From NCBI RefSeq assembly GCF_900092135.1, contig NZ_FMYF01000004.1:1-64000 (forward strand): DNA of 64,000 bases, given 5' to 3'. The notes beneath the pieces were generated by a model, which had not been told where the DNA came from, ran no database searches, and was given only the letters and a program-made list of their open reading frames with translations. Positions 37,716 to 49,060 of this stretch are shown one piece after another. This stretch comes from Raineyella antarctica. Lineage in GTDB: Bacteria > Actinomycetota > Actinomycetes > Propionibacteriales > Propionibacteriaceae. The position numbers and the translations under genes were made by a program. Each line of letters opens with the position of its first letter. Within the stretch, counting starts at the first letter, position 1.

Positions 37716-39785
37716 ATGCTGACACGTCGTGCTTTTCTCGCCTACACCGGAGCCGGTGTACTCACGCTCTATGTCACGTCTGCGGCTGGCGTCACGGAGG
37801 CGGTCGCCGCCGTCCCGGGTGGGACGCTGAACCCGAAGAAGGTCAAGAAGTACGTCACCCCGCTCCTGGTCCCGCCCGCCATGTCGCGGTCCTCCGACGG
37901 TCCGGTGGGGGTCGACTACTACGAGATTGCCCTATCCCAGATCGACCAGCAGATCCTCCCGGCCGGCCTGCCCCCCACCCCGGTGTGGGGCTATGGCACA
38001 GAGATCGGGCTCACCAATGCCCCCTCATACTCGATCGAGGCCACCACCGGCCGGCCGGTACGGATCAAGTGGATCAACAAACTGGTGAACGAGAACGGCA
38101 CGTACCTGCCGCACCTGCTGCCCGTCGATCCGACCCTGCACTGGGCCAATCCCGGCGGCGGCCCAGGGGGGACGGATACCCGACCGGACTTCACCGGCCG
38201 TACGTTCGTGCCCCTCGAGCAGTTCCGCGATCCGGAGGAGCAGTACACGACCTACCAGGGCCCGGTCCCGATGGTGGTGCACCTGCACGGCGCAGTCGGG
38301 GTGGGCGACGAGAGCGACGGCTACCCGGAGGCCTGGACCCTGCCGGACGCGAGCGACATCCCAGAGGGGTACGCCACCGGCGGACGCTGGCGCGACTTCT
38401 TCAGGACCGCCGCCAAGGACCGGCTCGGCCTCGAGTGGGCAGACGGCTACGCCGTCGTGCAGTACCCGAACGCCCAGCGCCCGGCGACCTTGTGGTTCCA
38501 CGACCACACACTGGGCATGACCCGGGTGAACGTCTACGCCGGCCCGGCCGGATTCTTCCTGCTGCGTGACCCGCGCGGGGACCACGGCACGATCACCGTA
38601 CGACGAAGCGGCGCGCCGGCCGTGCTCCCGGGCCCGGCACCCCAGCGGGGAGATCCGGAAGGGAGGACCTACTACGAGATCCCGCTGGCGATCCAGGACC
38701 GCTCGTTCAACGCCGACGGCTCGCTGTTCTATCCGGACACCAGGGCCTTCTTCGACGGGACCACCGGTCCGTACATCCCCGACGGCGACATCTCACCGGT
38801 CTTCAACCCCGAGGTCTTCGGGAACATGATCATGGTCAACGGCCGGACCTGGCCCTACCACCAGGTCGAGCAGCGCCGCTACCGGCTCCGGCTCCTCAAC
38901 GGGTGCGACGCCCGGACACTGATCGTGGACTTCTCCGGCATCCCCGAGGTCGACGTATGGCAGATCGGCAACGACGGAGGACTGCTCCCGGCCCCGGTGC
39001 ACCTGACCACCGCGACCAAGAACAAGGCCCTCCTCGCCCCGGCCGAACGAGCCGACCTGATCGTCGACTTCACCGGCGTACCGGTCGGCAGCCACCAGTT
39101 GCGCAACGTCGGCCCCGACGCCCCGTACGGCTCGGGCCGGTTCAAGGCCGCCGATCCCTCCACCACCGGCCGGATCATGCAGTTCCGGGTCGTGCCCGCG
39201 ACCACCCGCGACCCGTCGACGCCGCCCGCCGACCTGGTGCTGCCCCCTGTCGAGCCACTGCCCACAGCGACGAGCACCCGCAAACTGTCCCTGACCGAGC
39301 AGACGTCCGAGACCGCGGACATCCCCGTCACCGCGATGCTGGGGACCGTGGACGACAAGGGCGAGACCCACCACCTCGAATGGTCCGCACCCGTCGAGGT
39401 CAATCCCGCGGCCACGGCCACCGAGGTCTGGGAGATCTACAACACCACCATGGACGCCCACCCCATCCACGTCCACGAGGTCACCTTCGAGGTCGTGAAC
39501 CGGCAGCCGATCAGCGTCACGGAACCCACCGAGGAGGGGCACTCCCCGATGGTCGCCGTGCCGTCCGGGACGGTCCCCAAGCCCCCGCAGGTCTGGGAAC
39601 TCGGTCGCAAGGAGACAGTGATCGCCTACCCCGGTGAGGTGACCCGGATCCGGCTGCACTTCCCCGACACCGGCGGCCAGTTCGTCTGGCACTGCCACAT
39701 CCTGGAGCACGAGGACAACGAGATGATGCTGCCGCTGCGGATCGGCCTGGATGACACGTACGGACCGGGTAGCGCGGAGGCGTGA
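37716..39785 (+). CDS. Multicopper oxidase (CotA/bilirubin-oxidase type), Tat-exported
   Basis: A 689-aa laccase-like enzyme that oxidises phenols or metal ions with O2. Start MLTRRAFLAYTGAGV is a twin-arginine signal. The four copper segments are intact: HLHG, WFHDHTLG, HPIHVHEVTF and HCHILEHEDNEMM, the last with the T1 axial Met. ATG 37716 follows eight Gs. However, the best ribosome site (GGAAGGAG at 37654) precedes TTG 37667, which would be in frame only if the G-run were nine. The neighbour methyltransferase gene follows after 3 nt. Confidence 0.9.
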   Translation: MLTRRAFLAYTGAGVLTLYVTSAAGVTEAVAAVPGGTLNPKKVKKYVTPLLVPPAMSRSSDGPVGVDYYEIALSQIDQQILPAGLPPTPVWGYGTEIGLTNAPSYSIEATTGRPVRIKWINKLVNENGTYLPHLLPVDPTLHWANPGGGPGGTDTRPDFTGRTFVPLEQFRDPEEQYTTYQGPVPMVVHLHGAVGVGDESDGYPEAWTLPDASDIPEGYATGGRWRDFFRTAAKDRLGLEWADGYAVVQYPNAQRPATLWFHDHTLGMTRVNVYAGPAGFFLLRDPRGDHGTITVRRSGAPAVLPGPAPQRGDPEGRTYYEIPLAIQDRSFNADGSLFYPDTRAFFDGTTGPYIPDGDISPVFNPEVFGNMIMVNGRTWPYHQVEQRRYRLRLLNGCDARTLIVDFSGIPEVDVWQIGNDGGLLPAPVHLTTATKNKALLAPAERADLIVDFTGVPVGSHQLRNVGPDAPYGSGRFKAADPSTTGRIMQFRVVPATTRDPSTPPADLVLPPVEPLPTATSTRKLSLTEQTSETADIPVTAMLGTVDDKGETHHLEWSAPVEVNPAATATEVWEIYNTTMDAHPIHVHEVTFEVVNRQPISVTEPTEEGHSPMVAVPSGTVPKPPQVWELGRKETVIAYPGEVTRIRLHFPDTGGQFVWHCHILEHEDNEMMLPLRIGLDDTYGPGSAEA

Positions 39786-39788
39786 GCC

Positions 39789-40304
39789 GTGCAGCGCTCT
39801 CGTGCGGCGGCGATCAGCATCGCGTTCTTCGTCGCAGCCCCCGGGACCCTGGTGGGGCTGGTGCCCTGGCTGATCACCCGCTGGCGGTTGCGTACGCCGC
39901 TGCCCGGCTGGGGCCTGCTGCGGGTGCCGGGGGCACTGATGGTCGTGACGGGAACGGTGCCGGTCGTCGCGGCGTTCCGGGAGTTCGTGCGGGCCGGAGG
40001 CACTCCGCTCCCGGTGGCGCCGACCGAGCACCTGGTCGTCACCGGGGCCAATGGCTACGTCCGCAACCCGATGTACGTGGGCCTGTTCGGGGCGCTCCTC
40101 GGCCAGGTCCTGCTGTTCGGCAACCTCCGCCTGCTGGCGTACGCCGCTGCCACCGCGACCGCACCGGTGGCGTTCGTGCACTGGTACGAGGAGCCGACTC
40201 TCCTGCGCCGCTATGGTGCCGAGTACGAGGCCTACCGGCGCGCCGTTCCCGGCTGGTGGCCACGGCGCCACCCCTGGTCGCCGCCGGCGGGCGGGGCGGC
40301 ATGA
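39789..40304 (+). CDS. Isoprenylcysteine methyltransferase-like membrane protein
   Basis: A 171-aa membrane protein with four to five helices. VVTGANGYVRNPMYVGLFGALLG and FVHWYEEPTLLRRYGAEYEAY are the signature segments of the PEMT/ICMT-like methyltransferase family (R-N-P-x-Y and E-E-x-x-L...Y). The start is GTG, 4 nt after the multicopper oxidase stop, so they share a transcript. The methyl acceptor is unknown. Confidence 0.8.
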   Translation: MQRSRAAAISIAFFVAAPGTLVGLVPWLITRWRLRTPLPGWGLLRVPGALMVVTGTVPVVAAFREFVRAGGTPLPVAPTEHLVVTGANGYVRNPMYVGLFGALLGQVLLFGNLRLLAYAAATATAPVAFVHWYEEPTLLRRYGAEYEAYRRAVPGWWPRRHPWSPPAGGAA

Positions 40305-40383
40305 TGGTCCTGTCCGGCGACGCGGCCGGGCTGCCGGACCGGTGCGCCGACCCGACAACGACGGACGATCCAGGAGCACCCGC

Positions 40384-41253
40384 ATGAGCACAGAGGCGAC
40401 CCCCCAGGTGATGCCGGCGGCCTTCCTCGGCCACGGCAGCCCGATGAACGCCCTGGAACAGAACCGGTACACCGAGGCCTGGGCGGCGTTCGGGAGGGCC
40501 GTGCCGAGGCCGCGGGCGGTGCTGGTGGTCTCCGCCCACTGGTACATCCAGGCAACGGCTGTGACGGCGATGCCCCGTCCCCGGACCATCCACGACTTCT
40601 TCGGCTTCCCCCGGGCCCTGTTCGAGGTCGAGTACCCGGCGCCGGGCCTGCCCGAGCTGGCCGAGGAGGTCAGCGACGCGGTCCATCCGATGTGGCTGGG
40701 TGCGGACAAGGACTCCTGGGGCATCGACCATGGGGCCTGGTCGGTCCTGGTGCACGCCTTCCCCGATGCCGACATCCCGGTCGTGCAGCTGAGTGTCAAC
40801 GCCGGCAAGCCGATGGACTACCACGTCGAGCTCGGCGCCCGGCTGGCGGCGCTGCGCACCAGTGGCGTCCTGGTGCTGGCCAGCGGCAACGTCGTACACA
40901 ACCTGCGCGGCGTGGACTGGAAGCAGCCCGAGCACGGCTTCGACTGGGCCCGGCGGTTCGACGAGGATGCCCGTGCCCTGATGCTGGAGGCGCCCACCGA
41001 GATCGCGGGGCTCACGGGCCACCGTGATTTCGCCGAGGCAGTGCCGACCCCGGACCACTTCCTGCCCCTGTTGTACGTCGCGGGTCTGGCCGGCGCCGCC
41101 GGCACGGGGGCGGACGTCCTGGTCGACGGGTACTCCTTCGGCTCGCTGTCGATGACCGCGTACACCCTCGGGCTGTCCTGCGACGTCGACCAGGACCTGC
41201 CTGGGGGGCAGACGATGTCGGACGAGGCTCCCGCCGACGGGACCAACCTCTGA
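40384..41253 (+). CDS. ygiD: DODA-type extradiol dioxygenase (YgiD-like)
   Basis: A 289-aa enzyme of the class III extradiol dioxygenase family. Metal ligands are visible in FLGHGSPMNAL (His), VSAHWYI (His) and GSWGIDHGAWSVL-like DSWGIDHGAWSVL (His), with a late VVHNL. Relatives such as YgiD cleave 4,5-DOPA. AGGAG precedes the ATG. The physiological substrate here is unknown. Confidence 0.88.
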   Translation: MSTEATPQVMPAAFLGHGSPMNALEQNRYTEAWAAFGRAVPRPRAVLVVSAHWYIQATAVTAMPRPRTIHDFFGFPRALFEVEYPAPGLPELAEEVSDAVHPMWLGADKDSWGIDHGAWSVLVHAFPDADIPVVQLSVNAGKPMDYHVELGARLAALRTSGVLVLASGNVVHNLRGVDWKQPEHGFDWARRFDEDARALMLEAPTEIAGLTGHRDFAEAVPTPDHFLPLLYVAGLAGAAGTGADVLVDGYSFGSLSMTAYTLGLSCDVDQDLPGGQTMSDEAPADGTNL

Positions 41254-41358
41254 CGGCGACCTCCGACGGCCCCCTACCGACCCGGGTCCACCGGCGAGGC
41301 GGGGCCGGGTCAGCGCGAGCCCCTGTCCCCGCGGCGGATCGCGGGACATGATGGGGGC

Positions 41359-41883
41359 ATGTCGTTGGCCGTCTGCCTGCTCTTCGATCGCGAGGGTGAC
41401 CGTGTCATCCGCGAGATCTGGGCCAGGCTGGAGTCCGATGGCATTCCCACCCTGCTGACCCACACCCATCGTCGTCACCGTCCCCACCTGTCGTACGTGG
41501 TGGCGCTGCGCTGGGACCTGGCACAGGTGCGCGAGGCGCTGGAGGCACTTCCCGCTGCCGGCGGCTTCCCGCTCGACTTCCAGGGCATGCTGGCCTTCAA
41601 CCGGGGTCGGGCCGCGCTCGCGGCCTCGGTCACGGCCGACGTCGCGCGCCGCCAGGAACAGGTCGCCGAGGCCGTCGCCGGCACGGGCGCCGAACTCCAC
41701 CACCACTACCAGCGGGGCTCCTGGCTCCCGCACGTCTCGCTGGCCACTCGGGCCAAGGAGTCGCAGCTGCCCCTCGTCGCACGCGCGGTCTCCGACGCGC
41801 TTCCGCTACGGGTCCGGGTGGTCCGAGCCGAGCTGATCAACAGTGGCACTGGTGAGAGCTGGCCGATCTCGCTCATCCCCTGA
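41359..41883 (+). CDS. 2'-5' RNA ligase-like protein
   Basis: A 174-aa protein of the 2H phosphoesterase superfamily. The two catalytic motifs HxS are HLSYV (in RHRPHLSYV) and HVSLA (in SWLPHVSLA), at about equal spacing as in the family. These enzymes process cyclic phosphates or RNA ends. A CATGAT hexamer ends 6 nt before the ATG. The cellular role is unknown. Confidence 0.82.
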   Translation: MSLAVCLLFDREGDRVIREIWARLESDGIPTLLTHTHRRHRPHLSYVVALRWDLAQVREALEALPAAGGFPLDFQGMLAFNRGRAALAASVTADVARRQEQVAEAVAGTGAELHHHYQRGSWLPHVSLATRAKESQLPLVARAVSDALPLRVRVVRAELINSGTGESWPISLIP

Positions 41884-41908
41884 CCCGGACCGTGGCCGGG
41901 TCCGGGTC
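41882..41908. terminator. Hairpin between convergent genes
   Basis: Arms 41882-41891 and 41899-41908 pair perfectly (10 bp, 7-nt loop). It starts in the stop codon of the 2H-phosphoesterase gene and can also end the adaptor gene on the minus strand. Confidence 0.65.
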
Positions 41909-41922
41909 GGCGACGATGCGGG

Positions 41923-43902
41923 TCAGCCGCGCGGTCCGGACGCGGTGGAAGGCGCCGAACCGGCCCTGCTGGCCGTGCCGGTGCCCGGTTGCTGCTGGCC
42001 ACCGGAACCGCCGCCGAACGCCTGGCGGGCGCTGCCGAGGTTCGTGCTGGGGAGGGGGGCCTTCAGATCGGCGAGCACCACCTCGTCGGTCCCGGTGATC
42101 CCGCTGAGCACCTGCACCCTGCCCTGGCCACGCGCCCCTACCGAGACGTCGACCGTACGCGGCGACCCGTTGCCCAGCACGGTGACCTGGGTCGTCCCGG
42201 ACGCCAGGGTGGTCAATGCGGACGACGGGATCAGAAGCGCGCCGGTGAGCGAGGTCGAGACGATCGAGGCGGTCGACGTGGCACCGTCGGGAATGCCGTC
42301 GGCTCCCCGCGGGACGTTGATCACCACCGGGTAGCTGGGCGTGGACCCGGCCGTGCTCGTCGAGGTCGGCAGCGCGCCGATGGCCGTCACCGTGCCATCG
42401 AGGGTGGCATCCGACCCCACGGTCCGGACCTGGACGTGGTTGCCGACCGCAATGTGCTGGACGTCGGACAGGGATGCGGCGGCATCCACTTCGGCGGCTC
42501 CCGTGCCGATGATGACGATGCCGCGCGAGACAGCCGCACGATTCCCGACCGACAGGTCGACAGCGCCGACGACGCCGGTGATCGGGGCAGAAAGACTGGC
42601 CGCGTCAAGATTGTCCTGCGCCACTGTCTGTTGCTGCTGGGCGACGGCCAGGGTGCCCTGGTCGGCGAGAAGCTTGGCGGCCGGGGTGAGCGAGCCGCCT
42701 CCCTGCTGGCCCGCACCCGCTGCCGAGACGCCGACGGAACTCGCGGTCGTGGCCGTGCGACCGGCGGTGCCCGACGCGGATCCCGTTCCGGTGGCGCTGG
42801 TCGAGATCCCGCTCCGGTTGCCGGTTGCCGTGGTCCCGGTGGCCGTGGTCCCGGTGGCCGTGGTCCCGCTCGGGGTCCCGGCCGTGGTGCCGCCGGTGTG
42901 CGCGCCGGTCGTACGGGAGGCGGTGGCGGCCATGGTCAGCGCGCCGGCAGCCTGGTGCTCAGCCCTGCTCAGGCCGTCGAGTGCGACGATGCACCGCTGG
43001 ATCAGGGCGGCGTCGGTGGTCGGCCGGGACTGCAGGCTCACCGGGGCCGTCGTGATGGTGGGGGCTGGTGTGCCCACCGGCGTCGCGGACGACTCGGCGG
43101 TCGGGGTCTCCGATGGTGTCGGGGACTGGCTGGGTGTCGGTGATTCGCTGGGGGTCTCCGATGGTGTCGGGGACTGGCTGGGCGTCGGTGATTCGCTGGG
43201 GCTGGGTGTCGTACTGGGAGTCGGTGATTCGCTGGGGCTGGGTGTCGTACTGGGAGTCGGCTGCTGGGAGGGCTGGACAGTGGCGAGGCCGGCCAGAACA
43301 CTCGAGCACTGGGCGCCGACCTGGTCCTGCGCCTTGGCCACAGCGGCGAGGGCCTTCTGGACAGCAGCCTGGGACTGCGCGGTGGCCTGGGACTGCGCCG
43401 ACGTCCGTGTCCCCGATGCTGTGCCACTCGCGGCCGCCCGTGCCGCGGTCGAACCGGTACTGGGGGTCGTCCGCGACGGCGAGGAGCCTGCCGCCGCCGA
43501 TGCGCCGATCGACGGCGACGCACCCGACGTGCTGGACGCGTTGAGCTGGTCCTGTTCGATGGCCATCTCGGCCTGGGCCACGGAGGCCTTGGCATCCAGC
43601 AGGGCGGCGTGCAGGGGGGTGGTGTCCATCGTCGCCAGGACATCGCCGGCCTGCACAGTCTGGCCGGCGTGCACCAGCACTGATGTCACGAGGCCGGACG
43701 TCGGGAAGGTGGCGGTCACCTGGTTGACATGCGTGAGTGATCCGCTCAGGGCCACGACTTCCTGCAGGTCTCCCCGGGCCGGCGTCGTGGTCCGGTAGTC
43801 CGCGGCCGCGGCTGTGCCTCCGGAGGTGACGGCGTACGTGGTCACCGCAGCGGCCACCACCACCGTGACGGCTCCCGCCACGACCATCCGTCGCCGCTTC
43901 AT
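41923..43902 (-). CDS. HlyD-type adaptor protein with tandem Pro/Ser/Thr repeats
   Basis: A 659-aa membrane-fusion-type protein. An N-terminal membrane helix (~7-27) is followed by a biotinyl-lipoyl-like half (LTHVNQVTATFPTSGLVTSVLVHAGQTVQAGDVLA), a coiled region interrupted by low-complexity inserts, the second lipoyl half (LSAPITGVVGAVDLSVGNRA) and a beta-barrel. Inserts encode SPTPSQSPTPSETPSE-like repeats (43106-43261: 48-bp and 36-bp units) and ATGTT repeats (42827-42871: three 15-bp units). It is the second adaptor of the MacB-type operon, 54 nt after the permease. Confidence 0.82.
   Translation of the reverse strand: MKRRRMVVAGAVTVVVAAAVTTYAVTSGGTAAAADYRTTTPARGDLQEVVALSGSLTHVNQVTATFPTSGLVTSVLVHAGQTVQAGDVLATMDTTPLHAALLDAKASVAQAEMAIEQDQLNASSTSGASPSIGASAAAGSSPSRTTPSTGSTAARAAASGTASGTRTSAQSQATAQSQAAVQKALAAVAKAQDQVGAQCSSVLAGLATVQPSQQPTPSTTPSPSESPTPSTTPSPSESPTPSQSPTPSETPSESPTPSQSPTPSETPTAESSATPVGTPAPTITTAPVSLQSRPTTDAALIQRCIVALDGLSRAEHQAAGALTMAATASRTTGAHTGGTTAGTPSGTTATGTTATGTTATGNRSGISTSATGTGSASGTAGRTATTASSVGVSAAGAGQQGGGSLTPAAKLLADQGTLAVAQQQQTVAQDNLDAASLSAPITGVVGAVDLSVGNRAAVSRGIVIIGTGAAEVDAAASLSDVQHIAVGNHVQVRTVGSDATLDGTVTAIGALPTSTSTAGSTPSYPVVINVPRGADGIPDGATSTASIVSTSLTGALLIPSSALTTLASGTTQVTVLGNGSPRTVDVSVGARGQGRVQVLSGITGTDEVVLADLKAPLPSTNLGSARQAFGGGSGGQQQPGTGTASRAGSAPSTASGPRG
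43106..43261. repeat. Tandem repeats in the adaptor gene
   Basis: Two 48-bp units begin at 43106 and 43154, with a 36-bp unit repeated at 43190 and 43226. They encode Pro-Ser/Thr-rich linker. Being in frame multiples of three, copy number can change without frameshift. Confidence 0.75.
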
Positions 43903-43956
43903 CGCTCGACCCTCGTCTGCTTCATCGCCCGTCCGTGCTTCATCACAGTCGTCCTG

Positions 43957-45868
<1,912 letters not shown>

Positions 45869-45872
<4 letters not shown>

Positions 45873-47140
45873 CCGCGGCCACCCCGGCCGAACACACTGC
45901 CGAAGCCGCCGCCGCTTCGGGCCGCACCTGCCGACGGGCTGGCAGTGGCGACTGCGTTGCTGAAAGTGGGCACCTGGACCCGGTCGCCCGCCGACAGGCC
46001 CTTGGTGATCTCGGTCTGCTGCCCGATGACCCTCCCGACGGTGACCGGGGTGTCGGTGACAGTCCCGCCGGTCACCAACCGGACGGCCGGACCCCCGTCG
46101 ACCTGGGTGATTGCGCGGGTCGGCACGGCCAGGACGTTGTCCAGCCGCTGGGTGGTGATCGACACGGTCGTGGAACTACCGATGAACAACTGGGCCTGGT
46201 GGGGTTCGGTGACCGCCACCACCACCGGGAAGGTCGCCACGGTGCTGCTCGCCGTGGTGGTGCTAGCCACCTGGCCGACGCTCTGCACCGTGCCGTTCAC
46301 CGTGGTCCTCCCATCGGGCGCCAGCATGGTCGCGGCCTGGCCTGCCTTCAGCGACGGCAGATCGGCAGCCGTCACCTGCGTGTCGACCAGCCATCCCGAG
46401 GTGTCGACCACGACGACGTCGCCGGAGGTCGAGGTGCTGTTCTGGGCGCTGCTGATACCCGCTGCGGCGCCACCCGACCCGCCGGAGCCGTTCGCACCAC
46501 TCGACTGGCCGGCGCTCCCACTGCCGACACCGCTACCGCCGGACGTGCCACTGGCCACGCCGCCGGTGCTGATGTCCACCTTGGCGACGATCCCACTGAT
46601 GGGGGAGGTCAGGGTGGTGCCGTCGTAGTTGGACTGTGCCTGGGCGAGCTTGGCCTGGTCCGCCGCCAGCGTGGCCTGGGCGGAGGTGAGCTGGGCGTTC
46701 GTCGTGGCCGAGGAGGAGGATAGCGTGTTCAGCTGGGACTGGGCCGAACTCACGGCGGCACGGGCGCTCTGCAGCGAGGCGGCCAGGGCTGCCGAGTCCT
46801 CGGTCGCCAGCACCTGGCCCTTCGTCACCCGGTCCCCGACAGCGACCTTGACGGCGGTGACGGTTCCGCCGGCCGGAAAACTGGCCGACAATTGCTGGGC
46901 GGGCTGGAAGGTCCCGGTGGCCGTCACGGCCTGGGTGAGCGACGTGGTCCTGACCTCGTACGTCGTGGTCTGCTGGGACGGGGTCCTGGCCGAGCCGGCG
47001 CGCGACAGCAGGATCACCGCAGTGACCACCAGGATTGCCACCACGACCGCGGCGACCACGATGATGGTCGTACGGTTTCGGCGATGTCGACGCGGTCGCA
47101 TCAGGTTCGCGGGTGACTCGTCAACAGGGCCGACAGCCAT
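45869..47140 (-). CDS. HlyD-type adaptor protein of the MacB-like exporter
   Basis: A 423-aa membrane-fusion protein: N-terminal helix (~residues 26-46), first lipoyl half (GTVTAVKVAVGDRVTKGQVLATED), an Ala/Ser/Gln-rich coiled coil with SSAQSQLNTLSSSSATTNAQ, second lipoyl half interrupted by a Gly/Ser-rich insert, a beta barrel and a Gly/Arg-rich C-terminal tail. ATG at 47140 is chosen because AAGGAAGG lies 10 nt ahead. It is the first gene of the operon. Confidence 0.88.
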
Positions 47141-47302
47141 GGCATTCACGCCTTCCTTCGCACCGCGGAGATGCGGGGCACATCGCAGGATCGTCGCGTT
47201 CCTTGTGCCCATTCTGTCCTACGGCTGTGAGTCGGCTAGGAACGTGGGAGGGGTCGGCAACCCGTGGTCTGCCGCCGGCTTTCGAAGGCTAGGGGGTGAT
47301 CG

Positions 47303-47308
47303 TACTCT
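47303..47308 (+). promoter_or_regulatory. Leaderless -10 (TACTCT) of the sulfite oxidase-family gene
   Basis: TACTCT ends 6 nt before GTG 47315. The intervening GGAGGC is too close to serve as a standard ribosome site. Confidence 0.55.
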
Positions 47309-47314
47309 GGAGGC

Positions 47315-48847
47315 GTGCAACGTGTGACGGCTGTCACGGCAGGGATCACCTCGGCGGCGCTCGGCGTCGCAGTGGGGCACCTGTTGGCGGGACTGGTCAG
47401 CCGGTCGGCGTCGCCTGTCGTCGCCGTGGGCGCCGTAGTGGTCGACCTGGTCCCGTTGCCGCTGAAGGAGTTCGCGGCCCGCGTCTTCGGCGTGGCCGAC
47501 AAGGCCGTGCTGCTCACTGTCGTCATGGTGGGCTTGGCGGCACTGGCCGGGCTGGTCGGGCTGCTGGGCGTACGGTCCCGGCCGGCCGCGCTGGCCTCGA
47601 TGGCCCTGCTCGGATCGATCGGCACCGTTGCGGGCGTGGGCAGGGCCGTGACGACCACGGTTGCGGGGGTCGGGCCGCGGGTGTTGGCGTCCGCCGCGCT
47701 TCCCGGCCTGGTGGCGACACTGGTCGCCTGCCTGGTGCTGGCCGCCCAGTATCGCCGGTTGGAGGACTCCGGGCCCACCAGCATGGCAGGCGCTCAGGCT
47801 GCGCGGAGTCGCCGTGCGTTCCTCATGGGCAGTCTGGGCCTGCTGGCAGGCGCCGGTGCGCTCGGTTGGCTCGGCTCCAGGATCCGGCCGGTGGCGGGCA
47901 GCCCGGTCGTCCTACCGCCCGTCCCCTCCCCGCGACCGCCCGTACCGGCCGGGCTGGAGGGGCAGGTGCCCGGGCTGACTCCGCTGCGCACCCCGGTGGC
48001 CGACTTCTACCGGATCGACACCGCCCTGGTGGTGCCGCACCCCGACCTGGAGCGGTGGCGGCTGGTGGTCGACGGAATGGTCGGACGACCCTACGAGCTC
48101 ACCCTCGACGACCTGTTGGCCATGCCGCTGGTGGAGCGTGACATCACCCTCACCTGCGTCTCCAACCCTGTCGGCGGCAACCTCTGCGGCAGCACCCGCT
48201 GGACCGGGGTCCTGGTCGCCGACCTGCTCCGCCGGGCCGCGCCCGCTGCCGGCGCGGACATGGTGCTGAGCCGCTCAACCGACGGCTTCACGGCCTCGAC
48301 GCCGCTCGAGGTGCTCCTCGACGGCCGGGACGCGATGATCGCACTGGCGATGGACGGCCGACCGCTGACCCCGAAGCACGGAGCCCCGGCCCGGTTGCTC
48401 ACCCCGGGGTTGTACGGCTACGTCGGGGCCACGAAATGGCTCACTCGGCTGACCCTCACGACCTTCGCGGCCGACCAGGCCTACTGGACGGTCCGCGGCT
48501 GGGCGGAACGTGGCCCGGTGAAGACCGAGGCCCGGATCGACACCCCGCACGGCCGGGTCGCCGAGGGCAACGTCCCGATCGCCGGCGTGGCCTGGGCGAC
48601 CCACCGGGGGATCGGGCGGGTGGAGGTCCAGGTCGACGGCGGTCCCTGGCAGCAGGCGGTTCTCGGACCTGACGTGGGACTGGACTACTGGCGGCAGTGG
48701 TACCTGCCCTGGCGGGCGACCCGCGGCTCCCACACGCTCGTCGCCCGTGCCTACGACGCGTCCGGAGTGGTGCAGACCGACCGGGTGGCCGATGTCGCCC
48801 CGGACGGGGCCAGCGGCTATCCGCGGGTCAATGTCACGGTCGCGTGA
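47315..48847 (+). CDS. Membrane-anchored sulfite oxidase-family molybdopterin protein
   Basis: A 510-aa protein. The first ~165 residues hold about five hydrophobic helices; a second short helix (~residues 170-188) precedes an extracytoplasmic domain. There the molybdopterin-binding region LTCVSNPVGGNLCGSTRWTG carries the two Cys of the family (one ligates Mo), followed by the GLYGYVGATKWLTRL segment and a C-terminal dimerisation Ig-like domain. GTG start is 6 nt after TACTCT, so the gene is probably leaderless. Electron acceptor is unknown. Confidence 0.88.
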   Translation: MQRVTAVTAGITSAALGVAVGHLLAGLVSRSASPVVAVGAVVVDLVPLPLKEFAARVFGVADKAVLLTVVMVGLAALAGLVGLLGVRSRPAALASMALLGSIGTVAGVGRAVTTTVAGVGPRVLASAALPGLVATLVACLVLAAQYRRLEDSGPTSMAGAQAARSRRAFLMGSLGLLAGAGALGWLGSRIRPVAGSPVVLPPVPSPRPPVPAGLEGQVPGLTPLRTPVADFYRIDTALVVPHPDLERWRLVVDGMVGRPYELTLDDLLAMPLVERDITLTCVSNPVGGNLCGSTRWTGVLVADLLRRAAPAAGADMVLSRSTDGFTASTPLEVLLDGRDAMIALAMDGRPLTPKHGAPARLLTPGLYGYVGATKWLTRLTLTTFAADQAYWTVRGWAERGPVKTEARIDTPHGRVAEGNVPIAGVAWATHRGIGRVEVQVDGGPWQQAVLGPDVGLDYWRQWYLPWRATRGSHTLVARAYDASGVVQTDRVADVAPDGASGYPRVNVTVA

Positions 48848-48970
48848 TCGCGCCGGTGTCGGTCACAGAGAGCATGAACATCGGCTCGACGAGGTCAGGA
48901 GCCGTGAGGCCGATGTCAGGGGGAACGCACTGGCGCGAGCCCGGCTGGGAGGAGGCTGAAGATCCGGATC

Positions 48971-49004
48971 AATTGATTTACATTTCAATTTCTTTGGGTA
49001 TGGT
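48971..49004 (+). promoter_or_regulatory. AT-rich promoter with inverted repeat
   Basis: TTTACA (48977-48982) and TATGGT (48999-49004) are spaced 16 nt and form a good -35/-10 pair. The inverted repeat AATTGA...TCAATT (48971-48976 and 48985-48990) overlaps the -35 and is a possible repressor site. The stretch is strikingly AT-rich for this genome. Confidence 0.7.
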
Positions 49005-49060
49005 TGTTCACAACGGCAGGCAGAGCACCTGCCGGGATCGAGCAGAGCGGGAAGTATTCC

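Noticed and set aside
37664-38569. Alternative gene start in the second frame before the multicopper oxidase
   Set aside because: The frame after the G-run has no protein-like sequence; only the first dozen codons behind the good ribosome site are attractive. It is reported as a possible frameshift rather than a gene.
43106-43261. CRISPR-like array
   Set aside because: The repeats are contiguous with no unique spacers, keep a reading frame and encode a Pro/Ser/Thr linker. They are coding repeats.
49004-49060. Extended start of the F420-reductase-like gene at 49004
   Set aside because: The extension covers the promoter and leader. The ATG at 49061 follows GGGAAG and begins exactly with the Rossmann strand.
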